From positions 1,769,567 to 1,833,566 of the forward strand of contig QXEO01000334.1 in assembly GCA_007115705.1 (NCBI GenBank): a stretch of 64,000 bases of DNA, given 5' to 3'. Under the pieces are notes generated by a model. It made no database searches, was not told the origin of the DNA, and saw only the letters and a list, made by a program, of their open reading frames with translations. This DNA is from Dactylis glomerata. Its lineage: Eukaryota > Streptophyta > Magnoliopsida > Poales > Poaceae. The translations under genes were made by a program, and so were the position numbers. Shown piece after piece: positions 55,901-64,000 of the stretch (its first letter is position 1; each line of letters starts with the position of its first letter).

Positions 55901-57540
55901 CACCGCCTCCTGCGCCTCGTACACGACTTCAAAAAGGTATCCGACAACCCAAAAAGTATACTGATGGCACAATTCGCTATGGTCTGTTTACATCTACAGG
56001 TGAACCTAGTAAACTTTCGGAGGCCCTTGGTGATGATCGTTGGCGCAAAGCTATGGAAGAAGAGTATACTGCCCTTATGAATAACAAGACTTGGCATCTT
56101 GTTCCTCCACATTCTACAAGAAACCTTATAGACTGCAAATGGGTATATCGTATCAAGAAAAATTCCGATGGTACAGTAGACAGATACAAGGCACGTTTGG
56201 TTGCAAAAGGTTTTAAGCAAAGGTATGGTATTGACTATGAAGATACCTTCAGTCCAGTTGTTAAAGCAGCCACTATCAGACTTGTTCTGTCAGTTGCTAT
56301 TTCCAGGGGCTGGAGCTTACGGCAGCTGGATGTTAAGAACGCGTTCTTACATGGCGTTCTGGAAGAGGAGGTTTATATGAGACAACCACCAGGTTTTGAG
56401 TCTTCCGCTACTCCAAATTATATTTGCAAGCTTGATAAAGCACTTTATGGTCTAAAACAAGCCCCAAGAGCATGGTATTCTCGGCTAAGCACCAAGTTGC
56501 AACAGCTTGGTTTTGTTCCATCAAAAGGGGACACTTCGCTTTTTCTCTATAACAAAGCTAATATCATGATATTTGTTCTGATCTATGTTGATGATATCAT
56601 AGTCACCAGCTCTTCAGACAAAGCAATTACTGCTCTTCTTCATGATCTCAATGATGACTTTGCACTTAAGGACTTGGGAGATCTGCATTATTTTTTGGGT
56701 ATTGAGGTAACAAAAACTCAGAATGGCTTGCTTCTTACTCAAGAAAAATATGCTTCTGATTTGTTGACCAAAGTTGGTATGAAACATTGCACAATAGCTC
56801 CCACGCCATTATCATCTACAGAAAAATTGTCCCTCACCGAAGGGTCTCCTCTTGGTCCTGATGATAGTTCTCAGTATAGAAGTATTGTTGGTGCCTTACA
56901 ATACTTAACTTTGACACGTCCAGACATTTCTTTCTCAGTAAACAAAGTTTGTCAATATCTGCATGCACCTACCACTGCTCATTGGACAGCTGTTAAGAGA
57001 ATCTTGAGATATGTTCAGGGTACTATACGAGTTGGGTTAACGTTTCAGAAATCTTCCTCTAGCTTGATCAGTGCCTTTTCAGATGCAGATTGGGCAGGTT
57101 GTTTGGATGACAGGCGATCCACTGGAGGTTTTGCTATATTCTTTGGTCCTAATTTAGTTTCTTGGAGTGCTAGAAAACAAGCTACGGTTTCAAGATCTAG
57201 TACTGAAGCTGAATATAAGGCCTTGGCAAATGCTACAGCTGAATTGATATGGGTTGAAGCAATCCTTAAAGAACTTGGCGTTATACTCAAGGTAAAACCA
57301 TGTCTATGGTGTGATAATTTGGGTGCTACATATCTGTCTGCAAATCCTGTGTTTCATGCCAGAACAAAACACATTGAGATTGATTATCATTTTGTTCGAG
57401 AAAGAGTTCCAAACAAAATGCTTGATATCAAATTCATCTCTAGCAAAGATCAAGTTGCAGACGGTTTCACCAAAGCATTAGCAGTCAAAAATCTCCATGA
57501 ATTCAAGCGTAATCTCAACCTTTCTACAGGTTGTGATTAA
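52909..57540 (+). CDS. Ty1/copia gag-pol polyprotein, uninterrupted 1543 codons, 5'-truncated element
   Basis: One frame encodes, by approximate residue: Gag (1-200, from TRDNFIPW), an Arg/Asp/Tyr-rich repeat (207-324), a CCHC zinc knuckle CQICKIHGHPAREC (330-344), protease with DSGA (374), the GAG-pre-integrase HHCC region (504-564), integrase with its D, D, E residues (567, 630, 663), RT with YVDD (1226) and RNase H (1390-1500). Normal copia order, no stop or frameshift. The first codon used is GTG at 52909, with an in-frame stop at 52888-52890. The natural Gag start, leader, primer site and 5' LTR are missing, so the left end is a deletion breakpoint near 52910-52925. It cannot be transcribed from its own promoter. 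It is closely related to the element at 1-1810. Confidence 0.95.
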   Translation: MNSAHSTRDNFIPWNALMLPALRGARVLDLVEGTDKAPVKTMEIEDKDNKKVIVENPEYATWFTRDQQVLRFLLNSVSPEILTHVTGLDSAAEVWGALKELVSSQSRSRIQSLRGSLQSTKKGSLSAGKYVAKKKAIAAELAAAGKTLDDDELIGSILNGLDRSYNSFKTAINANPGTTLADLLNQLIAYDSMQDDTDDTEGFTSSANVDRRGGGSGGDSRPQARGRADDRGRYDDRPRYDDRPRQGDRGRQDERGYDRDRGYDRDRGYDRMRQEDRGYDRGYGRGRQDDRGYRRDRYDDDRRDGYRRGRDDGGRRNREGRVPTPFVDVTCQICKIHGHPARECWWRFQNDRDDDNEKGANIASYGVDTNWYPDSGATHHLTSELNKLTMHDKYNGNDRVHTANGNGMQISHIGQSILCTPHDSLQLNDVLHVPTASKNLLSVHKLTLDNNAFMEFHPWFFLIKDRDTRRVLGEGPCSGGLYPLASTPTESSKQAFVTIKPSSSTWHRRLGHPSSFVVQQVLRKNNISYSPEINPYICDSCQLAKSHQLPYPVSTSVSTVPLEQVFSDVWGPAPESAGKHSYYVSFIDDFSKFTWIYLLKKRSDVYQVFLNFQQLVERKFDRKIITMQTDWGGEYEKLNSFFQKVGITHHVSCPHAHQQNGSAERKHRHIVEVGLSLLANASMPLKFWDEAFLTATFLINLLPSKVINHDTPVERLLHTKPNYDSLRVFGCACWPNLRPYNQRKLSFRSTWCVFLGYSPRHKGVKCLDVSTGRVYISRDVVFDENIFPFADLHPNAGRRLKQDILLLPQQTPNSGDANIDDYMPLPVVPIVTNIDGADIADTDQESARKTGSSAAETEKNCPTRCTSQANPEADLEIDPEVDPGAAFLDPEADPGAGADFSDTEADTAHTEPHTASGSPSHARGPRADELHVSTSSTLSTPPASPVSRSASPQSTSPRSPRHTPERRSRSPSPARNPDAADASSSRDNVSTSPASPPPPPPAPRTRLQKGIRQPKKYTDGTIRYGLFTSTGEPSKLSEALGDDRWRKAMEEEYTALMNNKTWHLVPPHSTRNLIDCKWVYRIKKNSDGTVDRYKARLVAKGFKQRYGIDYEDTFSPVVKAATIRLVLSVAISRGWSLRQLDVKNAFLHGVLEEEVYMRQPPGFESSATPNYICKLDKALYGLKQAPRAWYSRLSTKLQQLGFVPSKGDTSLFLYNKANIMIFVLIYVDDIIVTSSSDKAITALLHDLNDDFALKDLGDLHYFLGIEVTKTQNGLLLTQEKYASDLLTKVGMKHCTIAPTPLSSTEKLSLTEGSPLGPDDSSQYRSIVGALQYLTLTRPDISFSVNKVCQYLHAPTTAHWTAVKRILRYVQGTIRVGLTFQKSSSSLISAFSDADWAGCLDDRRSTGGFAIFFGPNLVSWSARKQATVSRSSTEAEYKALANATAELIWVEAILKELGVILKVKPCLWCDNLGATYLSANPVFHARTKHIEIDYHFVRERVPNKMLDIKFISSKDQVADGFTKALAVKNLHEFKRNLNLSTGCD

Positions 57541-57547
57541 GGGGGGC

Positions 57548-57712
57548 TGTTAGACATCTAGGTTGTTATCACATGTAACAAACTTGTAACGTGTTTCTCT
57601 TCTCTTTCTTGGTGTACACGTTCTTTCCTTGTATTGCCACGATGGAGGCTTTTTCCATCCTATATCAACACGTACCCGAGACCCTAGCGGGTCATCGTTT
57701 CTGCCTACGACA
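57548..57712 (+). repeat. 3' LTR of the plus-strand copia element
   Basis: The pol stop (57538-57540) is followed by GGGGGG (57541-57546), a short polypurine tract, then TGTTAGACAT. The LTR ends CTACGACA at 57712, 165 bp. A CCTATATC box lies near 57660. The right flank is integrase code of another copia element on the opposite strand, so this element inserted into that one. Confidence 0.85.
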
Positions 57713-58046
57713 ATAGTTGAAACAGTGGGTGTGTGAGAAGAGGTGGAGTCACGGTTAGCAAAGGGGAAAATGTTTTCAGCAAACGTGACATGTCGAGACA
57801 CATGAACATGACCAGTAAGTAAATCCAAGCAACGATATCCTTTGTGTTCGAACGAAAAACCAAGAAGAACGCAGGGAATTGAGCGAGGAGAGAGTTTGTT
57901 GGGGGAGGTAGCATAGATATCTACTATATACTAAAAGCACAATACGCGGTTATGAAATAGAGACACCACGTTAACCCACATCATCTTAATTATTTCGATA
58001 GTTGGATTAAAAAGTTACGGCTAGGATTTAAAAGAAGGTTAATTGT

Positions 58047-58206
58047 TACGTACCTAACTATGCCTCAGTTGACACGTTTTATTCCTAAAAGAAAAAAAGA
58101 GTTGTCACGTTTTGTATTGGAAACATTACGTACCTAACTATGTCTCAGTTGACACGTTTTATTCCTAAAAGAAAAAAAGAGTTGACACGTTCCGTATTGG
58201 AAACAT
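58047..58206 (+). repeat. 80-bp tandem duplication inside the Helitron
   Basis: Two 80-bp units (58047-58126 and 58127-58206) with TACGTACCTAACTATG, CAGTTGACACGTTTTATTCC, and GTATTGGAAACAT. Only a few differences separate them. Confidence 0.92.
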
Positions 58207-58368
58207 GCGTACCATGAAAGATAAAACGTGAAAAAAAAGAATTGATGGACAACGTGAAGACGTATCTTTGCACAGGCTAGGATCGGACCTGGACTACCTT
58301 AATTAAATATATCTGCATGTCAAAGTAATAGCTGCCCTTTACCACTGCATCTGTACGTTTAAAACAAA

Positions 58369-58494
58369 ACCATGATTGTGATTAGATTTATTGGAACATA
58401 ATAGCTACATATAAAAAGAAATAGGCTAAAAACCATGAACGTGACTAGATTTATTGGAACATAATAGATACAGATAAAAAGAAATAAGCTAGAC
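58369..58494 (+). repeat. 63-bp tandem duplication inside the Helitron
   Basis: Two units with period 63: AGATTTATTGGAACATAATA occurs at about 58384 and 58447, each followed by TAAAAAGAAATA.GCTA. Moderately diverged. Confidence 0.88.
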
Positions 58495-58584
58495 CGTGAT
58501 AGCTAGAAGAAAATAAAATCCTGACTCAAATAGTATGGCCAACCCTAGGAGACGCTAAATATGGGTACGGGAAATTTACAAAAA

Positions 58585-60756
58585 AAATATTTACAACATA
58601 CAAATTGATTAGTATGTATGATTATTTTATAATTAAGTACACATAAACAAAATACTATTTATTCGACTGCTATCCGACCAACACACTTATAATATGCTTG
58701 CAAAAGTTTGGAATTATGAAATTTTAAGATTAATTAAGTTGCAGCATTAGTCACAAAATAAATAGAACATCTCTCCCACTAAAAATAATTATTGGCTTAA
58801 TGATATACAAAAGGTTGAGCCAACACAGATTCTCGCAAGGATAAAAAATGTTTATACACTGAAGGAATACGCAGGAGAAATGTCCCTCACACCTTAAACG
58901 ATTTTATCGCAAGGATAAACTATTTTTATCGTAAGGATGCACTGAGCTAAGTCATCATAGATTCGCGCATGATATGTTTCATATTCAGCATGAGAAAAGA
59001 TACACGGGATAAAATGTGATATCTGCAAGCAACAACAAAAATCATGCTGGAACGTGGTGGCAAAGGCTAGGAGCTTCTACATATGAACAGTTTAGAGAAA
59101 AATTATAAGGTGCAACTAATCAGTACGTGCGTTGTTTCTATGATTGTGTACATAAATATAAAATTTATTTTAATGCTATAAACGGAATTCCGATTTGTGG
59201 ATTTCAATAATAATGAAAGTCACAACATTAGGTACAGAAATGAAATATTGTTGGATTAAATATATACACATAAAGGCAGATATACTTAGACTATTCTATG
59301 TGTCTTCCTCTCACTAAAGAAACTCGACATAAGAGACATGTCATTTTAATTGCACAGTACAATTGACGACTAACTAAGAGTATTTACCGATGCTATCCAA
59401 GCCGCATAGTTATTTTCATAACATAGAAAATAAATGTGACTGGATGTGTATAACCATTTAATTAAGATAAGATAAGTTTGACTGCTGATGCATAAACATG
59501 TTAAAGAATATGCCCGAAAACATATATATCTTTAACAGTATATTCATTACAAAATAATGGCCAAAGTTTCAACACTTTCATATTTCTAACATATTATACA
59601 TTGTCACATGGAGTGATTAAGAGAGGAACATACAACGAAACAATATAATTATCACTGTTTAATATGACCTAAATATTTACAACGTACAAATTGATCAGTA
59701 TGTATGATTATTTTATAATTGAGTACACATAAACAAAATACTATTTATTCGACTGCTATCTGACCAACACACTTATAATATGCTTGCAAAAGTTTGGAAT
59801 TATTAAATTTTAAGATTAATTAAGTTGCAGCATTAGTCACAAAATAAATAGAACATCTCTCCCACCAAAAATAATTATTGGCTTAATGATATACAAAAGG
59901 CTGAGCCAACACAGATTCTCGCAAGGATAAAAATGTTTATACACTGAAGGAATACGCAGGAGAAATGTCCCTCACACCTTAACCGATTTTATCGCAAGGA
60001 TAAACTATTTTTATCGTAAGGATGCACTGAGCTAAGTCATCATAGATTCGCGCTTGATATGTTTCCTATTCAGCATGAGAAAAGATACACGGGATAAAAT
60101 GTGATATCTGCAAGCAACTACAAAAATCATGCAACGTGGTGGCAAAGGCTAGGAGCTTCTACATATGAACAGTTTAGAGAAAAATTATAAGGTGCAACTA
60201 ATCAGTATGTACGTGCGTTGTTTCTATGATTGTGTACATAAATATAAAATTAATTTTAATGCCATAAACGGAATTCCGATTTGTGGATTTCAATAATAAT
60301 GAAAGTCACAACATTAGGTACGGAAATGAAATATTATTGGCTTAATTATATACACATAAAGGCAGATATACTTAGACTATTCTATGTGTCTTCCTCTCAC
60401 TAAAGAAACTCAACATAAGAGACATGTCATTTTAATTGCACAGTACAATTGACGACTAACTAAGAGTATTTACCGATGCTATCCAAGCCGCATAGTTATT
60501 TTCATAACATAGAAAATAAATGTGACTGGATGTGTATAACCATTTAATTAAGATAAGATATGTTTGACTGCCGATGCATAAACATGTTAAAGAATATGCC
60601 CAAAAACATATATATCTTTAACAGTATATTCATTACAAAATAATGGCCAAAGTTTCAACACTTTCATATTTCTAACATATTATACATTGTCACATGGAGT
60701 GATTAAGAGAGGAACATACAACGAAACAATATAATTATCACTGTTTAATATGACCT
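58585..60756 (+). repeat. 1086-bp tandem duplication inside the Helitron
   Basis: Copy 1 is 58585-59670 and copy 2 is 59671-60756. The offset is 1086 bp at both ends, and every landmark checked recurs in order (ATTCGACTGCTAT, GGAATACGCAGGAGAAATGT, CATCATAGATTCGCGC, GACTGGATGTGTATAACC). There are scattered substitutions and short indels. Together the copies make up two thirds of the element. Confidence 0.95.
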
Positions 60757-63695
60757 ATATATTAAGGGGATAAAAAATCTTTGATTCAACAACTTTTAGT
60801 GAAAGAAACTATTGGCCCAACATCATGTAAGAACTAAATTTCTATTTACATTTATAATATCACTTACATGGGTATTCCAACATATGACATCATAATCATT
60901 CATGGGTATTTCAACATATGACATCATAATCATTTTCCCACAGAATTAGATTGTCAAAGACGTTACTTGCATACATGATATTTTGTTTACCAAAACATTT
61001 GCAGTAGTTGTAGAGCATTTATATTTCATCGTATAATAGAAACTAATGTGGTATCATTGAAACGATAATTTTATGCTTGAACACCTTCAACTCACTACAG
61101 ACGACACCCTCGCATTTGCGAGGGCCGCTGTGCTAGTTTGGAAAACAAAGACAGCCAAAAACTCGTAAATCAGCATAGTTTGGGTGAGAAAGAAAAAGAG
61201 AAAAATAGGGAGTGTTGTTTTGATTGGCTTTGGAAGGACGAATATTAAGTAAAAAGGTGGCTGTGTGCAGTGCTTCGGCCCAAAAATGTGAGGGCATAGA
61301 TGATTGAATTAAAAGTGTGCGGACAATGTCATTTAAAGTGCGAAGAGAGCGTTCTGCTTTGCCGTTTTGAGGAGAAGTGTAGGGACAAGAAAACCGAAGA
61401 AGAATCCCATGTTGAAGAAAGAAGGTGCGATTTTTAATGTTGTCAAATTCACGACCATTATCACATTGGATAAAACGTATAGGGAGGAAGAAGTGGACAG
61501 AAACATAACGTTGAAAATTGAGAAAAATAGCATGAACATCAGATTTGTTGCGTAAAGGAAAGGTCCAAACAAAGTGCGTAAAATCGTCGAGAATAACAAG
61601 ATAGTATTTAAATCCAGAAACACTGGAAATTGGGGACGTCCATAAATCACAATGTAATAATTCAAACGGATAAGTACTATAAGAATTTGATGAACTGAAC
61701 GGAAGACGAACATGTTTGCCTAATTGACAGGACTCGCAAAGCGAGGAAATATGAGAATCTTTATTACAAGGTATGGAAAATTCACTAAGAAGAGACGATA
61801 AAACAGCATTGTTTGGATGGCCGAGTCGACGATGCCACAAATCCACCGAAGCCACCATGGAAGTGGGAGGCGCGGCAGCAGGGACACCATGAAGAGAGTA
61901 TAAATCACCGGAGCTATTGAAGCGTGCGATCTCGGCCTTGGTCAGGTAATCCTTCACAGACAAACCAAAAAGGTCAAATTCAACAGAAACGAGATTATCA
62001 CGAGTAAACTGGCGCACAGAAATCAAATTTTTAATAAGAGCTGGGGCAACTAGAACATCGCGAAGAAGAAGAGGTTTTGTGGAGGATGGGATATGAGTCT
62101 GACCAATACAAAAAATTGGGATAGTGGAACCATCACCGAGAGTTATAGAAGGAAAAGGAGAATTGGTACAAGAAGATAGCGAATTACTAGATGCAGACAT
62201 ATGACTAGAAGCACCAGAGTCGAAGATCCAATCCGTACCTGAGTTTCCTTGAGAAGCAAAGTTGTTCATGGCCTGCAAAAAAGCAGCTTGATCCCAGCTC
62301 GGTGTTGAGGATGAGGTAGGTGCGGCGGGCGGTGCAGGCTGGTACGGAGGCGTCGGCAGCAAGGCAGGCGACGGCATGTAGTAGTTAGCATCGGCGTAGC
62401 TCGGTGATGGTGTATACGTCGGTGGCGCGTATGTTGGTGGTGTGTACGTCGGTGGCACGTATGTTGGTGGCGCATATGTCGGGGCGGCGAGGTAGGCGTG
62501 CGTCGGCTGTCGAGGCGCTAGAAATCCTGGAGCACCGGTCGGTGGATGAACACCGGGCTGCCAGGTGCTCGTGTAGGCGGGAGGAGCGCCGTAGGGAGAC
62601 GGTGCAGCCCAGGGCATGGCCCAGGCCTGAACCATCCCCGTCCAGGGGTCTTGAGCAGGGCGCCAGCTCGGAGCCACGTGTGGAGGAGCGACAGGAGGGG
62701 GCGCTGGTGGCGGGGCCGGACGTGGCGCGGGGGCCGGTGATGACGACGGAGTAGAGCGCGGTGGCCAGTACATCGGGTTCTTCCCCCGGTAGTTGGGACT
62801 GGGGCGCCAGCCTGGAGGGGGCTGTCCTGCCGCGGCAGGAGAGGGCGCCTGGTGGCCTGCCGCGGCGGAGGTCGGGCCGTGGTTTGCTGCCACGGCAGGA
62901 GGTGGCGGAGGAGGCCGAGCGGATGCAGTGAAGACTTGGGGGCGCGCCTCCTTGCGTGCGAGAGCATCGTCGGCGGACTGGAGCAAGGAGCGCACCTCGG
63001 CGAAGGAAGGACGTGACCGCATCATGGGGATGAAGGAGGCTTGTTTCTCGAACCGATCGCTGAGTCCCTGTAGCAGGATGTTGATGAGCTGACGATCTGC
63101 GACAGGATCGCCAAGTTCGCGGAGCTCGTCGGCCATCGTCTGGATACGTTGACAGTAGACGCTGAGGGAGTTAGGCCCCTGGACGGTGTTGCGAATCTCG
63201 GTGTTGAGAGTGTTGACCCGAGCATCGACGTTGTCCTGGAAGAGTTGGCGCAGGGCCGCCCACAGAGCGGCGGCGGTGGAGGACTCCCGGAAGACGAGGT
63301 TGAAGATCTCCGTGGACACCCGCGTGTAGATCCATTGGATGATGGTGAGATCATCCTTTACCCAGCGAGGATCATCAGGGCGCGGGACGGAGTCGGTGGC
63401 GATGTGAGCGCGCAGATTGCAGCGACCGAGGTGGACGTCGAAGAGATGACGCCAATGGTAGTAGTTGTGGGCTGCTAGATCTAAAACTATGGGTATGAAC
63501 GAAGTAACATCAGAAATTGTATCGGCAAAGGAGATTGGAGTAGCTATTGGATTGGTGGAGGTGGAGGCTAGGGTTATGGAAGAAGGGGGAGGAGGTTGGG
63601 CGGCGGCTTTGGCGGCGGCCAGGGCGGCGCGTCGCTCGAAGTAGCCGGGGGGCGGCGGCGGCGGTGGTGTGGGCGGTGGAGCCATGCCCTAGAAT

Positions 63696-63711
63696 CGATA
63701 GTCTGATACCA
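63696..63711 (-). other. Primer-binding site of the minus-strand copia element
   Basis: Directly after the LTR end the minus strand reads TGGTATCAGACTATCG. Its first ten bases match the usual copia site complementary to the 3' end of initiator methionine tRNA. The Gag ATG follows 10 bases later. Confidence 0.85.
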
Positions 63712-63861
63712 TGTAGAATTGCGGAATATTATCTGATATTGATTGTGGCCTCGATGGGCTGTTTATATAGGAGTACAAACTTGGAGTCCAAGTAGTCTAG
63801 AAGAGATAGACTTGGACTACAATTTAAACTAGCAAAACCTAAACCGGCTAATACTCTAACA
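63712..63861 (-). repeat. 5' LTR of the minus-strand copia element
   Basis: On the minus strand it starts TGTTAGAGTATTAGCCGG and ends TTCTACA, 150 bp, with a TATATAAACAG box near the middle. The primer-binding site abuts its end, which fixes orientation. The five bases beyond it (63862-63866) would be one half of the target duplication; the other half is lost with the 3' LTR. Confidence 0.9.
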
Positions 63862-64000
63862 AAATCTGGTTAGTTTTTTTTTTCTTTTGTGTGTGATCCG
63901 TAATATATTGTATTTCAGATAAAGATGTTGCACACTTAAAGTATACATCATTACCTATATGTATGTATTTTTTTCAAAATATTCTACTTCAAAATATCAT
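63862..64000. other. Right flank, no feature seen
   Basis: 139 bp of AT-rich sequence outside the copia LTR with poly-T patches. Nothing recognisable. Confidence 0.4.

Larger units (their letters stand above)
57920..61136 (+). mobile_element. Non-autonomous Helitron, 3217 bp
   Basis: It starts TCTACTATATACTAAAAGC at 57920 and ends CTAG at 61136. CCCTCGCA-TT-TGCGAGGG (61108-61125) forms an 8-bp perfect stem whose end is 7 bases before the CTAG. Host bases are A (57919) and T (61137), the Helitron A|T target with no duplication. Both termini are confirmed because the integrase frame on the minus strand continues across the two host flanks once the insert is skipped. No Rep/helicase coding is present, so it depends on an autonomous partner. 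The interior is AT-rich and built largely of tandem duplications (58047-58206, 58369-58494, 58585-60756). No captured gene was recognised. Confidence 0.95.
57713..63685 (-). pseudogene. Opposite-strand Ty1/copia gag-pol, split by a Helitron and lacking RT/RNase H
   Basis: Coding runs from ATG at 63685 down to 61137, is interrupted by the Helitron at 57920-61136, and resumes without a frame change at 57919-57713. Domains by approximate residue: proline-rich N-terminus, UBN2-type Gag (60-260), a long proline-rich linker with TYAPP-type repeats (270-460), protease DSGASSHM (487), GAG-pre-integrase WHRRLGH (617), integrase D, D, E (about 682, 738, 775), then the integrase C-terminal region (GYRCLDLLTGHVHVS, TFAENIFPFA) in the small left piece. 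No CCHC knuckle is seen. The frame is then cut by the plus-strand copia LTR at 57712. RT, RNase H and the 3' LTR are not in the window. Confidence 0.92.

Noticed and set aside
1..64000. tRNA or rRNA genes
   Set aside because: A reading by eye for the GGTTCGAATCC-type box and for ribosomal RNA stretches found no convincing candidate. A covariance-model scan would be decisive.

Overview
Organism and overall character. The window looks like nuclear DNA of a grass of the wheat/barley tribe (Triticeae). The repeats point there: Stowaway MITEs with CTCCCTCCGT termini, CACTA elements with TTTAGTCCCGGTT subterminal repeats, short-LTR copia elements, gypsy LTR remnants and 5'-truncated LINEs. The host genes have plant-type introns and a GC-rich, grass-like first exon. 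This is inferred from sequence character alone; no database was searched.

Layout. 1-8.6 kb is a nest of transposons: the 3' end of a copia element inside a gypsy remnant, a LINE, a Stowaway MITE and a GC-rich poly(A) retroposon. The last three sit in or beside fragments of a dead EXO70 gene. 9.06-12.06 kb (minus) is an apparently intact 8-exon MATE transporter gene. 13.6-18.0 kb holds two LINE 3' ends and a complete non-autonomous CACTA element. 21.1-28.0 kb (minus) is an apparently intact 9-exon Pumilio gene whose first two introns carry MITE-like insertions. 28-35 kb is degraded repeat sequence: a CACTA end, three TGATACGTCTC-type LTR copies and LINE tails. 35.19-35.82 kb is a truncated DUF4283 ORF with a TATA box, lying between direct repeats. 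36-49 kb has no confident gene, but it contains a GC-rich exon-like unit present in three copies (minus strand), a damaged exon resembling pyruvate dehydrogenase E1-beta, and degenerate direct repeats. 52.05-52.39 kb (plus) is a single-exon, non-canonical phytocystatin preceded by a 69-bp tandem duplication. 52.9-63.9 kb is a second transposon nest. A copia element with an uninterrupted 1543-codon gag-pol but no 5' LTR abuts an oppositely oriented copia element, and that second element is split by a 3217-bp Helitron.

How the genes relate. The three intact host genes (MATE, Pumilio, cystatin) are independent genes separated by repeats, and nothing suggests a shared pathway or cluster. The clearest unusual structure is the Helitron. 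Its boundaries can be fixed to the base because it interrupts an open integrase frame between A and T, its terminal CTAG supplies a premature stop, and it carries a 1086-bp internal tandem duplication. Other points of interest are the layered EXO70 pseudogene, a Stowaway-like element with GC-rich cargo in a Pumilio intron, the triplicated exon-like unit and the cystatin that lacks the usual inhibitory motifs.

Limits. Exon boundaries were read by eye from GT/AG sites, phase and protein continuity. Repeat family names are kept to superfamily level. No identities were computed.
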